Positions 43,624-54,109 of a DNA stretch of 64,000 nucleotides are shown here, piece by piece. A model generated the notes under the pieces. The model had not been told where the DNA came from. It did no database searches and saw only the letters and a program-made list of their open reading frames with translations. Numbering within the stretch: the stretch's first letter is position 1; each line of letters starts with the position of its first letter. Location of the stretch: contig NZ_KB898872.1 of the NCBI RefSeq assembly GCF_000377905.1, positions 223,884-287,883 of the forward strand, given 5' to 3'. Position numbers and translations under genes: made by a program. Source of the DNA: Thioalkalivibrio sp. ALMg11. GTDB lineage: Bacteria; Pseudomonadota; Gammaproteobacteria; Ectothiorhodospirales; Ectothiorhodospiraceae.

Positions 43624-44733
43624 ATGGATACCGGAACCGACCAGTCCGCTGGACTGGCCGAGCGCATCCGCACGGCCGTCGCAGCCGGGCACCGCCTGGC
43701 GATCGCAGGCGGCGGGAGTCAGCGCGCGCGTGCCTTCCCCACGGGCTTCGAACCGGATGTCCAGCCACTGGAGGCCAGCGGCCATTACGGCATCGTCAAC
43801 CTCGCGCCCAGCGAGCTGGTGGTGACCGTGCGCGCCGGCACGCCGGTGATGGAACTGCAGGCCGCGCTGGAAGAGGTCGGCATGATGCTGCCCTTCGAAC
43901 CCGCCATGCCCACCCCCTCGAGCACGGTGGGCGGCATGGTTGCCCTGGGCCTGTCCGGTGCGCGCCGACCCTGGGCCGCGAGCCTGCGCGACGCCGTGCT
44001 CGGCACGCGCATCGTCAACGGCCGCGGGGAGATCCTGCGCTTCGGCGGCGAAGTGATGAAGAACGTCGCGGGCTTCGATATCTCGCGGCTGATGGCCGGC
44101 AGCCTCGGCAGCCTCGGCCTGCTGCTGGAGGTCAGCTTCAAGCTACTGCCCGCCCCCGCCTACCAGGCTTGGCTGCGCCAGGAGAGCTCCGCTGCGGCCT
44201 TCATCGAGCAGGCGCGCGACTGGGGCCGTACGGCCCTGCCTTTCTCGGGGCTGGCCTGGGCCGACGGTATCGGCCACATCCGCCTGGGCGGGGGCCAGGA
44301 AGCCGTGCAGGAGGCCGCCGAGCGCCTGGGCGCGGAACCGGACATCGACGGCCCTGCCTTCTGGGCGCAACTGCGCGACCGGCACCTGCCCTTCCTCACC
44401 CGACCAATGACCCGTGGCGAGCGCCTGTGGCGTCTGAGCCTGCCGCCCGCCACCCCGCCGCTGGATCTGCCCGGCGAATGGCTGATCAACTGGGGCGGCG
44501 GCGAGCGCTGGCTGCGGTCCACGGCAACCCCGGACGCAGTGCGCGCGGCCACCGAGCAAGCGGGCGGACACGCCCGCCTGTGGTCCGGCGATCCGGCCGG
44601 GGCGCCCTGGCTGCACCCCCGCCCCCCGGCCCACGCGCGACTGGAGGGCCAGGTCCGCGCCGCCCTGGACCCTGACGGCGTGTTCTTCGCCCCGCTGATC
44701 ACCCCTCATCCACGCACCGCGCCGGCGAGCTGA
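43624..44733 (+). CDS. glcE: Glycolate oxidase FAD-binding subunit GlcE
   Basis: This 369-residue flavoprotein subunit has a VAO/PCMH-type FAD-binding domain: LAIAGGGSQRA near 25, then ELVVTVRAGTPVMELQAAL near 65. TVGGMVALGLSGARRPWAAS lies near 101 and VMKNVAGFDISRLMAGSLG near 140. GlcE, GlcD and GlcF together oxidise glycolate to glyoxylate at the membrane. No glcD is present beside it, which is unusual. It is followed four bases later by glcF. Confidence 0.88.
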   Translation: MDTGTDQSAGLAERIRTAVAAGHRLAIAGGGSQRARAFPTGFEPDVQPLEASGHYGIVNLAPSELVVTVRAGTPVMELQAALEEVGMMLPFEPAMPTPSSTVGGMVALGLSGARRPWAASLRDAVLGTRIVNGRGEILRFGGEVMKNVAGFDISRLMAGSLGSLGLLLEVSFKLLPAPAYQAWLRQESSAAAFIEQARDWGRTALPFSGLAWADGIGHIRLGGGQEAVQEAAERLGAEPDIDGPAFWAQLRDRHLPFLTRPMTRGERLWRLSLPPATPPLDLPGEWLINWGGGERWLRSTATPDAVRAATEQAGGHARLWSGDPAGAPWLHPRPPAHARLEGQVRAALDPDGVFFAPLITPHPRTAPAS

Positions 44734-44737
44734 GGCC

Positions 44738-46003
44738 ATGGAAACCCGCCTGCACCCCCGCTTCGAGAACGACCCGGCGGCGCGCATCGCCGAGGATGCC
44801 CTGCGCGCCTGCGTGCACTGCGGCTTCTGCAACGCGACCTGCCCCACCTATCAGGAGCAGGGCGACGAGCTGGACGGCCCGCGCGGCCGCATCTACCAGA
44901 TCAAGCAGGTCCTGGAGAGCGGCGAGGCGAACACCACCACGCGCACCCACCTCGACCGCTGCCTGACCTGCCTCAACTGCATGACCACCTGCCCCTCCGG
45001 CGTCGACTACAACCACCTGGTCGCCTTTGGCCGGGAGGTCATCGAGGAAGACCTCCAGCGCGGCTGGCGCGACCGGCTGCTGCGCGGCCTGCTGGTCCGC
45101 GTGCTGCCGGCGCGCTGGCCGTTCCGGGCGGCCCTGGGGCTGGGCCGCCTGGCCCGCCCGCTGCTGCCCGCCACCCTGAAACGCCGCGTGCCCGCACGCC
45201 ACGGTGCCCGGCCCGGCGCAACCAGCATTGGCGCGTCGACACCGGCAGGCTTTCCCCACGCACGCGTCCTGCTGCTCGGCGGCTGCGTGCACGATGCGAT
45301 CGACGCCCGCATCAACGCCGCACTCCGGGGGCTGCTGGGGCGCCTTGGCATCGAGGTGATCGAGGCAGGAGAGGCCCGCTGCTGCGGCGCGGTCGAACAC
45401 CACCTGGCGTTCGCAGAGCGCACCCGCGAGCGGGCCCGGGCCAATCTGGATGCCTGGGAGCCGATTCTCGCGGACGGGGTGGACGCCGTCGTCAGCACCG
45501 CCAGCGGCTGCGGCGTCATGCTGCGCGACTACGCGCACATCCTGGCCGACGACCCGACGTATGCCACACGCGCCGCCAGCTTCACGGCGCAGGTCCGCGA
45601 CCCGGTCGAGCTGTTCGATATCCAGACCATCCGCAGCCTCGGCATTCGGGCGCCGGCAGATCACCCGCCCGTAGCCTGGCACGCCCCCTGCACCCTGCAG
45701 CATGGCCAGGGCCTGGCCGGCCGCGTGGAACCGCTGTTGCAGGCCGCCGGCTTCCACCTGCTACCGGTCGCCGAGCCGCATCTGTGCTGCGGCTCGGCCG
45801 GCACCTATTCCATTCTGCAGCCGTCGATGGCGGGCCGACTGCGCCAACGCAAGCTCGACAACCTCGAGGCCGCCAGCCCCGCGCGCATCGTGACCGCCAA
45901 CATCGGCTGCCAGACCCACCTGCAGTCCGGGACCGACACGCCGGTCGAGCACTGGCTCACACTGCTCGAACGCCACAGCGGCGCAACTCCCGCCGGTGCG
46001 TAG
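44738..46003 (+). CDS. glcF: Glycolate oxidase iron-sulfur subunit GlcF
   Basis: This 421-residue protein has two 4Fe-4S clusters: Cys 25, 28, 31 and 35 (CVHCGFCNATC), and Cys 75, 78, 81 and 85 (CLTCLNCMTTC). Two cysteine-rich CCG domains follow (RCCGAVEHH near 215 and LCCGSAGTY near 350) that bind further cofactors or quinone. It passes electrons from glycolate oxidation to the quinone pool. With glcE and the next aminotransferase it outlines glycolate salvage. Confidence 0.92.
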   Translation: METRLHPRFENDPAARIAEDALRACVHCGFCNATCPTYQEQGDELDGPRGRIYQIKQVLESGEANTTTRTHLDRCLTCLNCMTTCPSGVDYNHLVAFGREVIEEDLQRGWRDRLLRGLLVRVLPARWPFRAALGLGRLARPLLPATLKRRVPARHGARPGATSIGASTPAGFPHARVLLLGGCVHDAIDARINAALRGLLGRLGIEVIEAGEARCCGAVEHHLAFAERTRERARANLDAWEPILADGVDAVVSTASGCGVMLRDYAHILADDPTYATRAASFTAQVRDPVELFDIQTIRSLGIRAPADHPPVAWHAPCTLQHGQGLAGRVEPLLQAAGFHLLPVAEPHLCCGSAGTYSILQPSMAGRLRQRKLDNLEAASPARIVTANIGCQTHLQSGTDTPVEHWLTLLERHSGATPAGA

Positions 46004-46067
46004 GGGCGCTTGCCCGCGCCCGGACGGCAATCTAGATTCCCCCTTTCTCAATACGGTAGACGCATTC

Positions 46068-47252
46068 ATGCAGGCACAATCCTTTCTCCCCCCGCAGCGC
46101 ACCCTGATGGGCCCCGGCCCCTCCGATGTGAACCCGCGCGTGCTCGCCGCAATGAGCCGGCCGATCATCGGCCACCTGGACCCGGTGTTCGTCGGCATGA
46201 TGGAGGAGATGAAGGGCCTGCTGCAGTACGCCTTTCAGACCAGCAACGCCCTGACCCTGCCGGTCTCCGCCCCCGGCTCCGCCGGCATGGAGACCTGCTT
46301 CGTGAACCTGGTCGAGCCGGGCGACAAGGTGATCGTCTGCATCAACGGCGTGTTCGGCACCCGCATGAAGGAGAACGTCGAGCGCTGCGGCGGGACCGCC
46401 GTCGTGGTCGAGGACGACTGGGGCAACCCGGTCTCGCCCGAGAAGGTCGAGGACGCATTGAAGGGCAACCCGGACGCGAAGATCCTGGCCTTCGTGCATG
46501 CCGAGACCTCCACTGGCGCACGCTCGGATGTCGAGACGCTGTGCCGCCTGGCCCGCGAACACGACTGCCTGAGCATCGTCGACTCGGTGACCGGCCTGGC
46601 CGGCAGCCCGCTGTACGTGGACGACTGGGGCGTGGACGCCATCTACTCCGGCTCGCAGAAGTGCCTGTCCTGCACCCCGGGCCTGTCCCCGGTCTCCTTC
46701 AGCGAACGCGCGGTGGAACGCATTCAGGCGCGCAGCCACAAGGTGCAGAGCTGGTTCCTCGACCTGAATCTGGTCATGGGCTACTGGGGCGGCGGCGGCA
46801 AGCGCGCCTACCACCACACCGCACCGATCAACGCCCTGTATGCCCTGCATGAATCCCTGGTGATCCTGGCCGAAGAGGGCCTGGAGAACAGCTGGTCGCG
46901 CCACGATCGTCACCACGATGCCCTGCGCGCCGGGCTCGAGGCCATGGGCCTGAGCTTCCTGGTCGACGCCGAGCATCGCCTGCCGCAGCTGAACACCATC
47001 CACGTGCCAGAAGGCGTGGACGAGGCCGCGGTGCGCGGCGAACTGCTGAACCGCTACGGCCTGGAAATCGGCGCGGGCCTCGGCCCGTACGCCGGCAAGG
47101 TCTGGCGCATCGGCCTGATGGGCCATGGCGCGAACGAGAAGAACGTGCTGCTGTGCCTGTCCGCGCTGGAGGCCGTGCTCGCCGACAGGGGCGCGGTCAC
47201 CCCCGGCCGGGCGCTGTCCGCCGCCCGCGCCACCTACGCGCCGCAAGGCTGA
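46068..47252 (+). CDS. Alanine/serine-glyoxylate aminotransferase
   Basis: This 394-residue PLP enzyme of class V has LMGPGPSDVNPRVL near 13, SAPGSAGMETCFVNL near 67, HAETSTGARSD near 144, VDSVTGLAG near 171 and the PLP Lys 198 in YSGSQKCLS. It is inferred to convert glyoxylate plus alanine or serine to glycine. Coming right after glcF it would take the glyoxylate formed there, feeding glycine to GlyA. The ATG at 46068 gives the family start. Phosphoserine aminotransferases of the same class are less likely. Confidence 0.88.
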   Translation: MQAQSFLPPQRTLMGPGPSDVNPRVLAAMSRPIIGHLDPVFVGMMEEMKGLLQYAFQTSNALTLPVSAPGSAGMETCFVNLVEPGDKVIVCINGVFGTRMKENVERCGGTAVVVEDDWGNPVSPEKVEDALKGNPDAKILAFVHAETSTGARSDVETLCRLAREHDCLSIVDSVTGLAGSPLYVDDWGVDAIYSGSQKCLSCTPGLSPVSFSERAVERIQARSHKVQSWFLDLNLVMGYWGGGGKRAYHHTAPINALYALHESLVILAEEGLENSWSRHDRHHDALRAGLEAMGLSFLVDAEHRLPQLNTIHVPEGVDEAAVRGELLNRYGLEIGAGLGPYAGKVWRIGLMGHGANEKNVLLCLSALEAVLADRGAVTPGRALSAARATYAPQG

Positions 47253-47321
47253 ACCATTACCGGCCGCCGTCATCGCCAGCGGGCGATGACGGCGCTTCGA
47301 GACCCAACGGAGACCTACCCC

Positions 47322-47651
47322 ATGACGCTAAGTCAACTGCTGCAGTATCTGGATGAACACATGGACGGCGTGTTCCTGGACGGCGACCCCGCCGCGTCGC
47401 TGGAAAAGGCGCGCAGCGGCGAACACCGCAACCCCATCGCGGCCGAGGTCCTGGTGGCCCTGATGGACGGCGCCGGTGCCGACAGCCCGGACGCCACCAT
47501 GGAACGTGGCGAGGCGGTCAAGTCCATCGGCCCGACGCGCCTGAAGTACATGGGCGACGACGCCCCGGTCGAAGGCTTCCGCCTGGTGGAAAAGACCATC
47601 GTCACCATCGACGCCGCCTACAACGAGGAAGCCCTCGCCCTGCGCGGCTGA
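47322..47651 (+). CDS. Hypothetical protein downstream of the aminotransferase
   Basis: This 109-residue acidic cytoplasmic protein begins MTLSQLLQYLDEHMDGVFLD and contains SIGPTRLKYMGDDAPVEGF near 67. It has no signal peptide, membrane segment or Cys. It lies 70 bases after the aminotransferase and probably closes the TRAP-glcEF operon. I do not recognise a family. Codon use matches its neighbours, so it looks like a real gene. Confidence 0.6.
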   Translation: MTLSQLLQYLDEHMDGVFLDGDPAASLEKARSGEHRNPIAAEVLVALMDGAGADSPDATMERGEAVKSIGPTRLKYMGDDAPVEGFRLVEKTIVTIDAAYNEEALALRG

Positions 47652-47726
47652 CCTTTCAGCCCCGGCAGGGCCGGGCATCCCGGGAACCGCCAGGACCCCC
47701 AAGAGGGGCTATGCGGCGCTCTCACA

Positions 47727-47888
47727 GTCATCCCGGAAGCCGCCCAGCGGTTATCCGGGATCTCCCGGAAAGGCCTGAAATTTCCCCCGTCATCCCGGCC
47801 GGAGCGAAGCGGAGAGCCGGGATCTCCAGGGACGACCCGAGCGTCTCAACGAGATCCCGGATAACCGCTACGCGGTTTCCGGGATGAC
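47727..47888. repeat. TCATCCCGG-type palindromic repeat cluster
   Basis: Three related units lie within 162 bases: GTCATCCCGGAAGCCGCCCA plus GCGGTTATCCGGGATCT at 47727-47763; a middle unit GTCATCCCGGCCGGAGCGAA ending CCGGGATCTCC (47789-47827); and the inverse of the first at 47851-47888. Each is a hairpin and the outer two pair with each other. They occupy the space between two convergent operons. A related copy is at 59267-59370. Confidence 0.75.
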
Positions 47889-47913
47889 GAGATGGGTAAC
47901 GCAGGTTCGAGTG

Positions 47914-48444
47914 TCAGAGCAGGCTGACCAGCCCAAGAAGGGTCGCAGCCACCGTTGCGCCAATCAGGGCCCCCATCGCAACATCACTCGGATAGTGCAG
48001 GGCCAGCACCAGCCGCGAGGCGGCCACCAGCACTGCGAACGGCACGACCACCCACGCCCACATCGGGAACCAGGCCACCAGGATTACGGTGAAGCCGACC
48101 GCGTGCATGGTATGGCCCGAGGGGAAGCTGAACTCGTCCAGCGGGTCGACCGTGCGCGCGAACGGCCGATCACGATGGCAGGGGCGGCGCCGGCTGGTGC
48201 GCCGCTTCAGCCACTTGTAAAGCGGCAGCGAGGCCAGCCCCACTACCGCCATCTGCACACTGACCCAGGCCGCCTGCGGCCCATGGATCAGTGGCAGGGC
48301 AAGCATCAGCGCATACCAGATGGCCCCATCGCCCAGGCGGCTGATCCAGCCGAAGAACCCGCTGACGGCGCGACGGCGATTGTAGTGATTGAACCGCTGG
48401 CAGACCGCCAGCTCGAACTCATCCATCCAGTGCAGGACTCGCAT
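47914..48444 (-). CDS. PAP2-family membrane phosphatase
   Basis: This 176-residue inner-membrane protein has four to five helices and the full PAP2 catalytic set: KRRTSRRRPC (K-x6-RP type) near 82, FPSGHTMHAVG near 108, and SRLVLALHYPSD near 142 (SR-x5-H-x3-D). It removes phosphate from lipid phosphates such as phosphatidate or undecaprenyl diphosphate. Its start overlaps the glycosyltransferase by 26 bases, so it belongs to the lipid-modification operon. Confidence 0.88.
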   Translation of the reverse strand: MRVLHWMDEFELAVCQRFNHYNRRRAVSGFFGWISRLGDGAIWYALMLALPLIHGPQAAWVSVQMAVVGLASLPLYKWLKRRTSRRRPCHRDRPFARTVDPLDEFSFPSGHTMHAVGFTVILVAWFPMWAWVVVPFAVLVAASRLVLALHYPSDVAMGALIGATVAATLLGLVSLL

Positions 48445-49660
48445 CGCGCGCCTCTCCTAGCAGTTCCAGACAAACCGTTTCGAACTCGGCGACCACCTCG
48501 ACCCAGTCGAGGCCACGGGCGCGCGCCCGGGCGTGGTGCCCCATTTCGCTCCATCCCTCCGGGCCCTGCGCGAGTTCCAACGCAGCCGTGACAAAGGCGG
48601 CAGCATCCACCGTTACGTCTCCGGTACAGGGCACGCGCGCGCCGCTCACGCCGCTGATCAGGTGTTCGTGAGCCGCCGCGGTATCGAAGGCCAGTACCGG
48701 GAGGCCGCTGGCCATGGCCTCGATCACCACGTTGCCAAAGGTCTCGGAGGTGGACGGGAACAGGAATAGATCGGCGCTGGCGTAGTGCTGGGCCAGGGCC
48801 TGACCCACCTGCTGTCCGGTGAAGATCAGGTCTGGATGCGCCCGCTCCAGCCCCACGCGCGACGGTCCGTCCCCCACCAGCACCAGGCGGGCCTCGGGCA
48901 GGCGCTCCTGCATCGCGCGGAAGGCCTCGACCACCAGACCCAGATTCTTCTCTGGCGCCAGGCGGCCGACGTACAGGACCACCGGCCCCATCGAACCGCC
49001 CCCCCATTGCCGCCGCAGACGCGAGGATCGCCGCGCGGGAGTAAAGTGCCGGGTATCCACGCCTCGCGCCATCACTCGCACGCGCTCGAAACCATGGGCC
49101 TCGAGGCTTGTGGTCAGCACCTGCGTGGGGGCCAGGGTGACGTCGCAGCGATTGTGGAAACGGCGCAGGACGGCCCGCACCAGCGGCGTCAGCCAGCCCA
49201 CGCCGTAGTAGCGGGCATAGCCATCGAAATGGGTGTGAAAACCCGAGGCAACGGGGATCCCGAGGCACCGCGCCGCACGCAGGGCCGAATGGCCAAGCGG
49301 GCCTTCGGTCGCGATATACACCGCGTCGGGCCGGTGTTCGGTCCACAGCGCCGTCAGGCGCCGGCGGGCCGGAAGGCCCATACGCAGCCCGCTGTAGCCC
49401 GCCAGCGGCAGCCCGGCGAGTAGCCGGTCCTCCGTTGAGCCGTCCATCTCTATCGGATCGATCACGACGCCCTTCGATTCGCCCGGCTGGCGCGGGCGCA
49501 GCACCTGAATACGATGTCCGCGGCTGCGCATCCCCTCGACCAGGCGGGCGAGCGTGTGGGCGACGCCATTGACCTCCGGTGGCCAGGTCTCGGTCACCAG
49601 GGCAAGGTTCAGGAAAGTGCGGGAGGGGCGGCGGGGTTCCGTGTGTAGCGGCGACGACAT
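48419..49660 (-). CDS. GT4-family glycosyltransferase
   Basis: This 413-residue GT-B glycosyltransferase starts LALVTETWPPEVNGVAHTLA near 19 and has FHTHFDGYARYYG near 141. The donor domain has VLYVGRLAPEKN near 230, and the EX7E motif is in SETFGNVVIEAMASGLPV near 306. The N-terminal pattern resembles lipid glucosyl- or mannosyltransferases such as MgtA and SqdX. Beside olsB/olsA-like and PAP2 genes, a glycolipid product from diacylglycerol is a reasonable inference; the sugar is unknown. Confidence 0.85.
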   Translation of the reverse strand: MSSPLHTEPRRPSRTFLNLALVTETWPPEVNGVAHTLARLVEGMRSRGHRIQVLRPRQPGESKGVVIDPIEMDGSTEDRLLAGLPLAGYSGLRMGLPARRRLTALWTEHRPDAVYIATEGPLGHSALRAARCLGIPVASGFHTHFDGYARYYGVGWLTPLVRAVLRRFHNRCDVTLAPTQVLTTSLEAHGFERVRVMARGVDTRHFTPARRSSRLRRQWGGGSMGPVVLYVGRLAPEKNLGLVVEAFRAMQERLPEARLVLVGDGPSRVGLERAHPDLIFTGQQVGQALAQHYASADLFLFPSTSETFGNVVIEAMASGLPVLAFDTAAAHEHLISGVSGARVPCTGDVTVDAAAFVTAALELAQGPEGWSEMGHHARARARGLDWVEVVAEFETVCLELLGEARDASPALDG

Positions 49661-49684
49661 GCTGAATCCCTCCCCCGCCCGCCG

Positions 49685-50458
49685 CTACGAGGCGCGGGCG
49701 GTTGCCCGCCCCGAAGGCGGGTCGACCGGCAGCCCAAGCACGCCGACGATGGCGCTGCGGGCGCCGTCGGCCAGACTGCGTCGATCCTGGTCGGCGGATT
49801 CCAGCGGTTCCAGGAGGTGCAGGTCCACGTGCGTCTCGCGCCGGCACAACAGCTGCCAGACGTTCGCGATCAGGCGATCGTCTTCCGCGTAGGACACCGG
49901 CACCGGTCCGTTCGGCATACCTTCGTAGGCCAGCGCCACCGGCTGTACCGGGTGCTGGGTCCCCGCCACGGCCGCGAACAGCCGCGGGTGAAACCGGCGC
50001 ACGAACTCGCCACGGCTGGTCGTGCCTTCCGGGAACACCACGAATTGTCGGCCCTCGTCGAGGCCGGCCTGCATCGCCTCGAAGTGGGCAGACGCCTGAC
50101 TGGCGCCGCGGTCGATGAAGCGGGTGTCATGCTGGCGTCCGAGCCAGCCGAAGACCGGCCAGCGCGCTATCTCAGCCTTGGAGAGGAAACAGGTGTCCAC
50201 CGCTGCGCCAATCAGGGGGATATCCAGCCAGGAGACATGATTGGCCACCACCAAAGACGGGCGCTCAGGCTCGTCACCATGGATCTTGAAGCGAACCCCC
50301 ACGATCCACAGCGCACGGTCGTACCAGGCGCGGCGCATGCGGCTGCGTTCCTCGAAGGCCGCCCCCCGACGGGCCAGCCGCCAGGTCAGCCAAACTCCCG
50401 TTAGCATGTGCAGCATGATGCGCATCAGCCTACCCAGTGCCCGCAATGTTCCAGTCAT
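49685..50458 (-). CDS. 1-acyl-glycerol-3-phosphate acyltransferase family, OlsA-like
   Basis: This 257-residue membrane-associated acyltransferase has an N-terminal hydrophobic segment, the catalytic NHVSWLD near 88 (H-x4-D) and FPEGTTSRGEF near 155. By itself it could be PlsC. Next to an OlsB-like N-acyltransferase, whose 3' end it overlaps by 29 bases, it is more likely the O-acyltransferase OlsA that completes ornithine lipids. The ATG at 50458 follows GAGGAACGG. Confidence 0.8.
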   Translation of the reverse strand: MTGTLRALGRLMRIMLHMLTGVWLTWRLARRGAAFEERSRMRRAWYDRALWIVGVRFKIHGDEPERPSLVVANHVSWLDIPLIGAAVDTCFLSKAEIARWPVFGWLGRQHDTRFIDRGASQASAHFEAMQAGLDEGRQFVVFPEGTTSRGEFVRRFHPRLFAAVAGTQHPVQPVALAYEGMPNGPVPVSYAEDDRLIANVWQLLCRRETHVDLHLLEPLESADQDRRSLADGARSAIVGVLGLPVDPPSGRATARAS

Positions 50459-51245
50459 GTTCCGTTCCTCGGCTTGCGGACGCCGTGGCGCCCATGAAGT
50501 GCCGATGGTAACGGTCCGGCATGGCGCGCACATCCAGCAGGACGAGCACGTCGGCCACATTGAAGTCGGGATCGAAACAGGCCTCGCCACAGACCCGGGC
50601 ACCCAGCCGCAGGTAGGCCTTCAGCAGCGGCGGCATGCCAGTTCGGCTGGGCGTGCCATGCCAGATGGTCAGAGAATTGGGCAGCGGCCGGCGCGGCGTC
50701 ACCCGCAGACGTGACGGAGCACGGTGGAACAGGCGAAGCCAGGCCAGCTGCGCCGGCGTGTGTTCGCTCAGTGGCAGACTCGCACAACCCATCAGGTATT
50801 CGTAGCGATGGGCATTCATGAACCGGGCCAGACCGGTCCACAGCGCGTTGATCGCGGCGCCCTGACGATGATCTGCGTGCACGCAGGTGCGGCCGATCTC
50901 CAGAGTCTTCCCCGGGAGGTTCATCAATGGGCCCAGTTCGAATTCGGACAGCGAGTAGAAGCCGCCGGCCGTGCTGGCGCTCTCCTCGGTCAGGATGCGC
51001 GTGCAGGCAACCACCGCACCGGAGCGCCGTTCGCGCACCAGCAGGTGATGACAGAAGGGATCCAGGGGGTCCCGGTCCAGACCTGACCCGGTATCCGGAA
51101 GCGCGGCCCCCATCTCGCCAGCGAATACCTCCTGGCGCAGGCGCTGGGCCGCCTCGAGATCCGACGGGCTGGACGCGAGGTGGACACGGTAGGCAGTTTC
51201 GCTCGGCGCGATCGGTGCGGGCGGGGACAGCTGCGGTGCGCTCAT
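50430..51245 (-). CDS. OlsB-like N-acyltransferase (GNAT fold)
   Basis: This 271-residue protein has YRVHLASSPSDLEAAQRLRQ near 19 and VFAGEMGA near 40. DPFCHHLLV lies near 62, GGFYSLSEFEL near 93 and LEIGRTCVHADHRQG near 114, with MGCASLPL near 150. These are the conserved blocks of the ornithine N-acyltransferase (OlsB) family, which forms lyso-ornithine lipid from acyl-ACP. A strong GGAGG site precedes the ATG. About 50 extra residues follow the usual C-terminus. A related autoinducer-synthase-like acyltransferase is an alternative. Confidence 0.78.
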   Translation of the reverse strand: MSAPQLSPPAPIAPSETAYRVHLASSPSDLEAAQRLRQEVFAGEMGAALPDTGSGLDRDPLDPFCHHLLVRERRSGAVVACTRILTEESASTAGGFYSLSEFELGPLMNLPGKTLEIGRTCVHADHRQGAAINALWTGLARFMNAHRYEYLMGCASLPLSEHTPAQLAWLRLFHRAPSRLRVTPRRPLPNSLTIWHGTPSRTGMPPLLKAYLRLGARVCGEACFDPDFNVADVLVLLDVRAMPDRYHRHFMGATASASRGTEHDWNIAGTG

Positions 51246-51402
51246 GGTGGCGACCTCCGGTTGAACTGTCCCGGAGACTACGCCGCGTGGTTGACCGCTC
51301 CGTGTAGGAACGATGACGGTCGGATGAACCCTTCGTCGAAACAGCGCCCGGAAACGACACCGTTCGGGGCGAAGGCCCCTGCCCCCGCCCCGTCAGCCCC
51401 CG

Positions 51403-51816
51403 CTACGGAAGCGGGCCCGTATAGGCACCGGATTCCACCGGCAGGTCCTCGCCTTCCCAGCTCTTGATACCGCCGGCGATGTTCACCACGTTAGTGAAGC
51501 CCATGTCCTGCAGGCGCTGCACGGACATCGCGGCACGCCCGCCGGTTGCGCACATCACGGCCACCGGCTTCTCGCGCGCGTTCACCAGCGCATCGATGCG
51601 GTGCGGGGTGTTGGGATCGGCCGCGCCCTCCAGCAGGCCGCGCGGAACCAGGATGGAATTCGGCGCGTGCATCTTTTCGAATTCGTAGGGCTCGCGCACG
51701 TCGACCACCAGCCAGTCCTCGCCGTTTTCCATCTTCTCGGCGAGATCCGCCGGGGCGATCTCCTTCACGTTCTTCCGCGCCTCGGCGACGAAATCCATCA
51801 GCTTCTTTTCGCTCAT
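51403..51816 (-). CDS. Rhodanese-like sulfurtransferase
   Basis: This 137-residue single-domain rhodanese has VVDVREPYEFEKMHAPNS near 37, the active-site Cys 89 in VMCATGGRAAMS and GGIKSWEG near 115. It has no signal peptide. The six-residue CATGGR loop fits a sulfurtransferase binding sulfane sulfur. It stands alone between two intergenic regions; a role in sulfur trafficking is plausible for the proposed host but not proven. Confidence 0.88.
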   Translation of the reverse strand: MSEKKLMDFVAEARKNVKEIAPADLAEKMENGEDWLVVDVREPYEFEKMHAPNSILVPRGLLEGAADPNTPHRIDALVNAREKPVAVMCATGGRAAMSVQRLQDMGFTNVVNIAGGIKSWEGEDLPVESGAYTGPLP

Positions 51817-51854
51817 TCGAACATTCCCTTTTGCAATGAATCGGACTACCCCCC

Positions 51855-51933
51855 GTAGGAGCCTGCTTGCAGGCGAACGCCCCGGCCAGAGTCGGATGCC
51901 GGCAGGGGCGTTCGCCTGCAAGCAGGCTCCTAC
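51855..51933. repeat. REP-type palindromic pair, second copy
   Basis: The unit GTAGGAGCCTGCTTGCAGGC plus GAA is at 51855-51877 and its exact complement at 51911-51933, separated by 33 bases. The order of the arms is opposite to the pair at 9664-9723. It sits between the rhodanese and DUF255 genes, which run in the same direction. Confidence 0.85.
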
Positions 51934-51974
51934 ACCCGGGACCTCATTCTACCTTGGGTGCGAGTCCGAGCGAT

Positions 51975-54008
<2,034 letters not shown>

Positions 54009-54109
54009 CGCGCGGCCTCCTTGCAGGTGGATCGGGCTAGCGGCATACAGGTGCATGCCGAGGCCCGGGCGAGTAGCATGTGCAGCCGGCTTTTCATCCG
54101 CAAGCGTCC

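Noticed and set aside
51246-51340. Possible Pho box upstream of the OlsB-like gene (CCGTCATCGT).
   Set aside because: Only one partial half-site resembles CTGTCAT; the second direct repeat is missing.
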